From positions 1 to 10,486 of the forward strand of contig JAGAPM010000305.1 in assembly GCA_017623265.1 (NCBI GenBank): a stretch of 10,486 bases of DNA, read 5' to 3'. This stretch comes from Lentisphaeria bacterium (GTDB taxonomy: Bacteria > Verrucomicrobiota > Lentisphaeria > Victivallales > UBA1829). The notes below the pieces were generated by a model that was not told the DNA's origin, made no database searches, and saw only the letters and a program-made list of their open reading frames with translations. Numbering within the stretch: the stretch's first letter is position 1; each line of letters starts with the position of its first letter. This document shows, one piece after another, positions 5,739-10,486 of this stretch. A program made the translations under genes and the position numbers.

Positions 5739-8668
5739 TTCTGCGGACCTCCTGTCACCGTGTTCACTCCGGAGAGTCGGAGTGTATAATATTGTTCAAA
5801 ATTTTCGTAAATCACATTGTTTCCGCCGTTTTCCATCCGGCATGCCCATTTCCGGAAGGGAAACATGCCACATCTGCGCACGAGTGTATCGCCTGCCAGT
5901 TCCCATTTTATCTGATCTTCTGTACGCAAAAGAATGGTTTCTCCATCCTGAACGGCGAGCGCTCCGGCAGGGTTCAGCAGAAAGATCCGTTTCAGATCTG
6001 TTTGGATATTCCGGAACAGATGCTTTGCATTTTCCGGGATACCGTTCCCGAGAACAAGTCCCTGATCTGATGTCCGGAAAAGCAATGTCCCAGCCGGCAG
6101 GACCCCCGCCGCTTTGACCGAACCAGTGGAAGGATCCAGTTCAAATGCCAGGATCGCTGTCAGTTCGTTTCCAAAGATCTCCCATACCGCATTTGCACGG
6201 ATTTTATACGGCGCATCCTGCGGATAGACTGCAACTGCCTTCAAAACCTGTTCCTTCTGTTCAAAATCGTTCAGCGGAATATGGGGTGAACTGCAGGCTG
6301 TCAGAAGAAAACAGGGCAGCAGCAGAAGAATGAACTTCGTTTTTTTTCCGCCCTTGAAACCTGCCAGCAGCGGAACAAGATAAAGTCCGCAGAAACAAGC
6401 GGAGGCGATTCCAAGTGAAAGAACGATTCCCGTGCCGGAAAGAACCGGATGACGGGAGAAGATCAGCGCCCCTGCGCCCGCAACCGTGGTTGCGGTAGAA
6501 AGCAGTACGGAACGGCGGATCGAAAGATTTTCCGGCGTCTTCAGCTGATGGACCGCATATACACCGTAGTCGATGGCAAGTCCGGCGAGCAGCACCAGCG
6601 CAAATCCGGCTGCGGCATTGGCTTTGAAACCGGTCACGGCACCCAGTGTCCCCAGAAGGGAAAAAGAGAAAAGGATCGGCATCATGGCAAGCAGAACGGA
6701 ACGCAGATCCCGGAACACCAGCCATGCCAACAGGAACGAGCCGGCAATACTGCAGCACAGCAGCACAAAGAAGCGGCTGCCGAAGTCCTGACGGATCTGC
6801 TGGCTGAACGCTTCCCGGGAGATGATGGCGCAGTCCGGCATGTCACGCAATACTTCCCGTGCAGCAGCAATGTTTTCCGGCGTTTCTTCCATCATGGCGA
6901 GGGCGGTCGAACCGTTTGAGCGCTCTTTGATCATTTTCTGTTCGATGTACCGGAAAAATTCCGGCTTTTCCCCGTTCCCTGTACGCAGCGCTGCAAAAAA
7001 CGGATCGAAAAACTTCAACGGCATTTTTTGTGCCTGAAGAGCTGATTTTGTCTGTCCTTCCAGCTTTTGTAATGCTGCAAGCGTTTCCGGCTGGCACCAT
7101 TTCTCCCGCAGTTCCGCCTGACGCTTTTCCGAGGGCAGGGGCGGCATGGCAAGAGGGATCCCACGCTCCGACAGTGCCGCATGGATCACTTCCAGTTTCT
7201 GCAGTGCATTTTCGCCGCTTGTAAAGTCCGTTGCAGCAATGAGGGCTGTACGGACCTCCGGATCTCGCCATGCTGAATTGAAATCCTGTTCCGCTTCAAG
7301 GATTTCTGCCGGTGTCCCATCCAGTGATTCCGCACTCAGATCAAGACGCAGATTCGGCAGCAGGGTGGCGGTCACGATCAGAAGAAAGATCAACATGCCC
7401 CAGGCGGCATGTGCATATTTCGGATCTGGCATCGGCAGCGAAAAATTACCTTCCCCTCCGGAACCGGTGATATCCGGCAGCAGAGCGGGCAGGAAAAACA
7501 GTGCCAGCAGCGCACTGAATAGCAGGGAAAGTCCGGCAAAGACTGCCAGCTGCATGTATGCCTCGATCCCCGTGAATGCCAGAAAGAAAAAGACCAGGGC
7601 TGAGGTCGACATGGAAAGCAGAAGCGGCGCCGCCAGACCGGCAGCGTTCCGTACCTTGTTCCCCGGCTCTTTGCAGACCGAGTAAATGTGGATCCCCTGG
7701 TCGATGGCGAGTCCCACAATACAGCTGCCCAGCCCCACTACGTACAGGCAGATCTCATCGAAGAACAGAGCCGTGATCCCCAATGCCGGAGCGGATGCGA
7801 TCAACGGGATCGCAGGAATCCAAAGCGCCCGCAGATCCCGGCGGTAGAAAAAGAGAAAGATCAGCACAAAAAAGACCACGGAAAGGATCCCCGCCACAGT
7901 GGCATCCCGTTTCAAGACACTTTCATTGCCGAGTGTGTGATTGCAGCCGGAGATGATCCGGTAGGAAAGTCCTTCCGGCAGCGGGGAAAGTGCCTGTTCC
8001 ACTGCCGCATAAAGAGTCCGCACAGCATCCGCATCCCCGATGGGAATATCCGTTTCAAAAAGGATCATTGCCCGTTTCTTTTCCGGATCAGCAAAATATG
8101 GCAGATCCGGCGCAAAACGCATGGCTCCCAGTTCGTTCAAACGGGTGAGATTCTGCAGTAGTCCCTGAATCATGACGGGATATGCCCGTTTTCGCAGGGC
8201 TTTTACATCACACATCGGCAGTGCCAGTTGCTTCTGTGCATCCCGTACAGCCTGATCCGGATCGCAGAGAGGTAACACATCAGCCGGATCCTGCGTGGAC
8301 ATGATCAGTCCGGAAAGATCCGGCATGGTCATGGCGTTGGAACGGTAACGGAAAACCACCTGCCGGATTTGAGGCAGAGCGCTCAGCTTTGTTGCGGAAG
8401 AGTCCAGATAATTTTCAAAATCCACCACATTTTTGCCTTCGCTGCAGAGAAATTCCAGCTGAACCGTGTCGGCAAGATGACTCCGGTTCAGGAGCCGGAA
8501 TGTCTTGCCGGTTTCTCCGGACGCGGGGAAAAGATGGTGCAGTTCATTGGTGTAACGGGTGAAAAAAAGGAACAGCAGGGAAACAAGCACGCACACAGCC
8601 ACAAGACCGGAAACGATCCATTTGTGGCGGATCGTGTAAGAAATGGACTGTTCAAAAAATCGTTTCAT
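5735..8668 (-). CDS. MMPL/RND-type exporter fused to a C-terminal lipoprotein module
   Basis: This 977-residue inner-membrane protein probably exports the lipid or polyene product. Residues 1-770 form a two-fold repeated MMPL transporter. There is a membrane segment at 17-37 followed by a large periplasmic loop, and a membrane bundle at about 257-398 containing GLAIDQGIHIYS (Asp323). A second single segment sits at 421-438 with a second loop, and a second bundle at about 632-769 contains GLAIDYGVYAVHQ (Asp700). The two Asp residues are at the proton-relay position of the family. At 778-791 a new hydrophobic stretch KFILLLLPCFLLTAC ends in a lipobox with Cys792, followed by about 185 soluble residues resembling the DUF3261-type lipoprotein (ApeN-like) that APE clusters encode separately next to the exporter. 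The start overlaps the LolA-like stop (ATGA), and the stop overlaps the dehydratase start (ATGA). Confidence 0.93.
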   Translation of the reverse strand: MKRFFEQSISYTIRHKWIVSGLVAVCVLVSLLFLFFTRYTNELHHLFPASGETGKTFRLLNRSHLADTVQLEFLCSEGKNVVDFENYLDSSATKLSALPQIRQVVFRYRSNAMTMPDLSGLIMSTQDPADVLPLCDPDQAVRDAQKQLALPMCDVKALRKRAYPVMIQGLLQNLTRLNELGAMRFAPDLPYFADPEKKRAMILFETDIPIGDADAVRTLYAAVEQALSPLPEGLSYRIISGCNHTLGNESVLKRDATVAGILSVVFFVLIFLFFYRRDLRALWIPAIPLIASAPALGITALFFDEICLYVVGLGSCIVGLAIDQGIHIYSVCKEPGNKVRNAAGLAAPLLLSMSTSALVFFFLAFTGIEAYMQLAVFAGLSLLFSALLALFFLPALLPDITGSGGEGNFSLPMPDPKYAHAAWGMLIFLLIVTATLLPNLRLDLSAESLDGTPAEILEAEQDFNSAWRDPEVRTALIAATDFTSGENALQKLEVIHAALSERGIPLAMPPLPSEKRQAELREKWCQPETLAALQKLEGQTKSALQAQKMPLKFFDPFFAALRTGNGEKPEFFRYIEQKMIKERSNGSTALAMMEETPENIAAAREVLRDMPDCAIISREAFSQQIRQDFGSRFFVLLCCSIAGSFLLAWLVFRDLRSVLLAMMPILFSFSLLGTLGAVTGFKANAAAGFALVLLAGLAIDYGVYAVHQLKTPENLSIRRSVLLSTATTVAGAGALIFSRHPVLSGTGIVLSLGIASACFCGLYLVPLLAGFKGGKKTKFILLLLPCFLLTACSSPHIPLNDFEQKEQVLKAVAVYPQDAPYKIRANAVWEIFGNELTAILAFELDPSTGSVKAAGVLPAGTLLFRTSDQGLVLGNGIPENAKHLFRNIQTDLKRIFLLNPAGALAVQDGETILLRTEDQIKWELAGDTLVRRCGMFPFRKWACRMENGGNNVIYENFEQYYTLRLSGVNTVTGGPQK
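5738..6340 (-). other. Lipoprotein module within the exporter ORF (signal, lipobox, soluble domain)
   Basis: Residues 777-977 of the fusion look like a complete stand-alone lipoprotein. A basic run GGKKTK precedes the hydrophobic core FILLLLPCFLL and lipobox LTAC at 789-792, with Ser-Ser after the Cys (no Asp at +2, compatible with outer-membrane sorting). The codon at 6340-6338, where an initiator Met would be expected, is ACG (Thr777), and an AAGGGCGG ribosome-like stretch ends 7 nt before it. No in-frame ATG, GTG or TTG is usable near the seam. The soluble part contains Cys933 and Cys943. Assignment to the DUF3261/ApeN type rests on size, position and context rather than on clear motifs. 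Confidence 0.65.
5747..5753 (-). promoter_or_regulatory. Perfect Shine-Dalgarno AGGAGGT for the small dehydratase
   Basis: AGGAGGT lies 8 nt before the dehydratase ATG at 5738, within the last codons of the exporter-lipoprotein gene. It is the strongest ribosome site in the operon and suggests this small subunit is made in excess over the large membrane protein encoded just upstream. Confidence 0.75.
6340..6347 (-). other. A8 homopolymer at the exporter-lipoprotein seam (possible slippery site)
   Basis: The minus strand reads GGA AAA AAA ACG, giving an A AAA AAA heptamer in phase for a -1 slip. A -1 shift ends about 26 residues later at the TGA at 6261-6263, so slippage would yield an exporter without the lipoprotein module. 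No strong stimulatory stem-loop was identified by eye. It may equally be an ordinary Lys-Lys stretch or the site of an indel. Confidence 0.45.
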
Positions 8669-9276
8669 TGTTCCGGCGGCAGTTTCCAGAGCGTTGCCGG
8701 AAGAACCGGATCGATCTTGATATTGTGATAGAGAATTTCCAGACGATCCCCGCTTTTTTCCCGGATCTCCACCTTTTTCACGGCGGCGAAGTCCTGCCGG
8801 AACGTGATCTGCAGCGTTTGGACCCAGTCAGCAAGCAGGGGGTCTGCCGGCGTCAGTTCCAGAATATACGGCGTGATTTCTTTGATCTGAAACCGTTTCT
8901 GCAATTTTTCCGGATCGCCCGTGAAAGAATCGGTAAAACATTCCCGGATCAGTTTCAGCCAGGGAAACTTTTTCCCATCCAGTGTGATCAGTTTTTTGGT
9001 TTCACAGTCGTAATTCTGCAGACTTTCCTGCCCGATGATGGTGATCGTCCGGACCGGAGAATCTGCCTGCCAGCGCAATCTGCCGTCTTTTTCATAAACC
9101 ATGCTGCCGGTGATCCTGACCTGCATATCCAGATCGGCGATCGTCCGGATCTGGGTGTAATCTGCAGATGTGACCTTTACCTTTTTCAGTGGTGCGAGAC
9201 GCTCCGCCAGGGGTTGGGCGGCAGGAAGGGAAACGCATAACAGAAGAAAGAAAACGGTCAGGATCAGAGTTCGCAT
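8665..9276 (-). CDS. LolA-like outer-membrane lipoprotein carrier family protein (ApeL-like)
   Basis: This 203-residue protein starts with a classical signal peptide (MRTLILTVFFLLLCVSLPAA, likely cleaved near residue 20) and should be periplasmic. The mature part has the LolA pattern: an early SADYTQIRTIADLDMQVRITGSM strand pair, then DGRLRWQADSPV (64-75), and an alternating beta-strand body including LTPADPLLADWVQTLQITF. LolA-type proteins cradle lipid tails in a half-barrel. In APE clusters this paralogue is thought to carry the cluster's own lipid or product from the exporter to the outer membrane, which its position directly before the MMPL gene supports. The start at 9276 overlaps the radical SAM fusion stop by 13 nt, with GGGAG 10 nt upstream. 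It is a pathway paralogue rather than the housekeeping LolA, judging from context. Confidence 0.9.
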   Translation of the reverse strand: MRTLILTVFFLLLCVSLPAAQPLAERLAPLKKVKVTSADYTQIRTIADLDMQVRITGSMVYEKDGRLRWQADSPVRTITIIGQESLQNYDCETKKLITLDGKKFPWLKLIRECFTDSFTGDPEKLQKRFQIKEITPYILELTPADPLLADWVQTLQITFRQDFAAVKKVEIREKSGDRLEILYHNIKIDPVLPATLWKLPPEQ

Positions 9277-10486
9277 ATCGAAAGTTCTCCCGTGGCGCAG
9301 ATGGTGTCACCGGACGCCCGTTTGACTTTGAAATCCAGCGTATGGTAGTTATCGATCTGACCCGATTCCCGGATGCAGATATGCAGCAGATCCCCGCTCC
9401 GTACCGGTTCAAGAAAACGGATGCTGCGGACACCGGTCAACATCCCCCCAAGATCGTGATCATTCTTCTCAAAGCCGGTAATGACGGCACATGCCTGTGC
9501 CACGATCTCCGGCAGCGCTTCGTTATCCAGAATCCCGTCAACATTCAGAAAACGGTTATCCGGTTTGATCTCCGATTCCACCACACTCCACTCCGCAAAC
9601 TCGATCAACCGGTCCACCATGGTCATCGGTGGACGGTGTGGGATCCATTGCTGTGCATCGCAGGGGATGGGCGGTTTCTGCCGCAGCAGTTCACTGTTGT
9701 TCCAGCAGAGCGGATCGGAGGCAAGGTAATCGCCGGTAAGCTGATACGCCGCACCGCGGCAGCCGTAACAGCTTTCTGCTTTTTCGCAAGTTTTACACGG
9801 ACCTTTGATCGTGGACCGGAAATCCCGCAGTTTCTGCAGCACCACACTGGTCTGGACGATCGTTGCCAGATCCTGTTCGTACACATTACCGATCTTCACG
9901 GTCAGCCCCACGCAGGGGATCACATTCCCATTAGCGCACACCACTGCCGAGAACTGATGACGCATACATTTCGAGCCCACCAGCGGCGGCTGCGGTTCCC
10001 AGTCATACCCCTGTTCCCGGTCGAAAACGGCGATCTCCTCAAAAATCTCTTTCAACCGTGCCGGTTCCACTTCCAACTGCCGGTTCTCCAGTAATCTGCC
10101 TTGCGGTGTCAGAATTTCCAGATAAGGCTTGATCCCGTTCCGGCGCAGATATTTCCACAGATCCACCACCTCTTTTTCGTTGGCGGAACAAATGACGGAA
10201 CTGGCGACCAGTGTATTGGAATCAAAGCCCGCTTCTTTGAGCAGCGCAATGGCGTTCAGGGCTTTATCCAGCGCACCTTTCACACCGGTCAGTTCTTCCT
10301 GGATCTGCGGGTTCAAGGTGTTCAGTTTGACCACGATCCGGCAGCCGTATTCGTGAAAAAATTCTGCCCATTCCTTTGTCATCAGGGCGGCATTGGTAAA
10401 GATTTCTGCCACCATGCCGAGGCTGGTGATCAGTTTGATCTTTTCCTTCAGTTCCGGATAAAACATAGGTTCGCCGCCCAGGATCA
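9264..10486 (-). CDS. Radical SAM-SPASM protein fused to a C-terminal ApeP-like hotdog dehydratase (5' end outside window)
   Basis: The gene enters from the right edge; 406 residues are visible. The first codons read ILGGEPMFYP, the radical SAM GGEP motif, so the CX3CX2C cluster loop lies outside and the ATG at 10466 is internal. Counting from that Met, a SPASM region follows: Cys167, Cys177, Gly180-x4-Cys185, then Cys224, 227, 233 and 236, and Cys254, enough for auxiliary iron-sulfur clusters. From about residue 274 (base 9647) a hotdog domain begins: IPHRPPMTMVDRL (275-287), then PEIVAQACA with Glu320 at the FabZ acid position and LTGVRSIRFLEPV (343-355). The FabZ GHF histidine is absent (Phe306). 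This looks like the ApeP dehydratase. SPASM enzymes are best known for peptide maturation; here no precursor peptide is visible, so action on an acyl chain or ACP is inferred. Confidence 0.88.
   Translation of the reverse strand, partial: ILGGEPMFYPELKEKIKLITSLGMVAEIFTNAALMTKEWAEFFHEYGCRIVVKLNTLNPQIQEELTGVKGALDKALNAIALLKEAGFDSNTLVASSVICSANEKEVVDLWKYLRRNGIKPYLEILTPQGRLLENRQLEVEPARLKEIFEEIAVFDREQGYDWEPQPPLVGSKCMRHQFSAVVCANGNVIPCVGLTVKIGNVYEQDLATIVQTSVVLQKLRDFRSTIKGPCKTCEKAESCYGCRGAAYQLTGDYLASDPLCWNNSELLRQKPPIPCDAQQWIPHRPPMTMVDRLIEFAEWSVVESEIKPDNRFLNVDGILDNEALPEIVAQACAVITGFEKNDHDLGGMLTGVRSIRFLEPVRSGDLLHICIRESGQIDNYHTLDFKVKRASGDTICATGELSICEL

Noticed and set aside
6261..6758. Minus-strand 165-codon open frame overlapping the exporter
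   Set aside because: It is the -1 frame of the exporter gene without independent signals; it matters only as the path of a possible -1 slip at the A8 run.
9189..10094. Long plus-strand open frame of 301 codons
   Set aside because: Antisense to the radical SAM-dehydratase fusion; composition is unlike a folded protein and no family motif is visible.
10464..10466. ATG at 10466 as the start of the radical SAM gene
   Set aside because: The upstream in-frame codons read ILGGEP, a core radical SAM motif, so the gene continues past the window edge.
1..10486. Many scattered TCCGGA/CCGGATC words that look like dispersed repeats
   Set aside because: They fall in coding sequence in varying frames and spacing, without common length or flanks, and fit preferred codons for Pro, Asp, Gly and Arg; no CRISPR, IS ends, tRNA or rRNA pattern was seen.

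Overview
The window is a compact biosynthetic locus. Every supported gene lies on the minus strand, so it reads from 10486 down to 1. Gene content matches the aryl polyene (APE)/flexirubin-like type II fatty acid/polyketide family: two ketosynthases, a chain-length-factor-like protein, an acyl carrier protein, two hotdog dehydratase modules, a hotdog thioesterase, a glycosyltransferase/lipid acyltransferase, a LolA-like carrier and an MMPL exporter. The LolA-like carrier, the lipoprotein module and the LpxL-type acyltransferase point to a Gram-negative bacterium with an outer membrane. G+C is moderate, roughly 50-55% by eye. The phylum cannot be fixed from this window; a Verrucomicrobiota/Lentisphaerota-like or Bacteroidota-like host is only a guess.

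Layout in transcription order: (1) the 3' part of a radical SAM-SPASM protein fused to an ApeP-like hotdog dehydratase (10486-9264, its 5' end outside the window); (2) a LolA-like periplasmic carrier (9276-8665); (3) an MMPL exporter fused in frame to a lipoprotein module with an internal lipobox (8668-5735); (4) a small FabZ/ApeI-like dehydratase (5738-5352); (5) a 4HBT thioesterase (5355-4876); (6) a ketosynthase with an intact Cys-His-His triad (4883-3819); (7) a chain-length-factor-like partner with Gln in place of the active Cys (3822-3217); (8) a three-part GT2-DUF2062-LpxL-type acyltransferase (3220-1205). These eight genes overlap end to start at every junction (13, 4, 4, 4, 8, 4 and 4 nt), so they should be one translationally coupled transcript. 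A 77-nt gap with a good sigma70-type promoter follows. It drives (9) an ACP (1121 or 1127 to 852) and (10) a second ketosynthase (834-1, truncated by the window edge).

Proposed joint working (inference): the ACP carries a growing chain that is extended by the KS-CLF pair and the second KS. The chain is dehydrated by a hetero-dimeric dehydratase made from gene 4 plus the C-terminal domain of gene 1. It is then joined to a glycan and/or lipid by gene 8 and moved to the outer membrane by genes 2 and 3. The thioesterase releases or proofreads acyl chains. No ketoreductase, acyl/aryl ligase, ammonia lyase or methyltransferase is present here; they would have to lie outside the window.

The most unusual points are the radical SAM-SPASM domain fused to a dehydratase, the sequence-visible split of the dehydratase dyad between two proteins, the exporter-lipoprotein fusion with an A8 slippery run at the seam, and the three-domain GT2-DUF2062-acyltransferase. 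Together they suggest an APE-like pathway variant with an added radical chemistry step.
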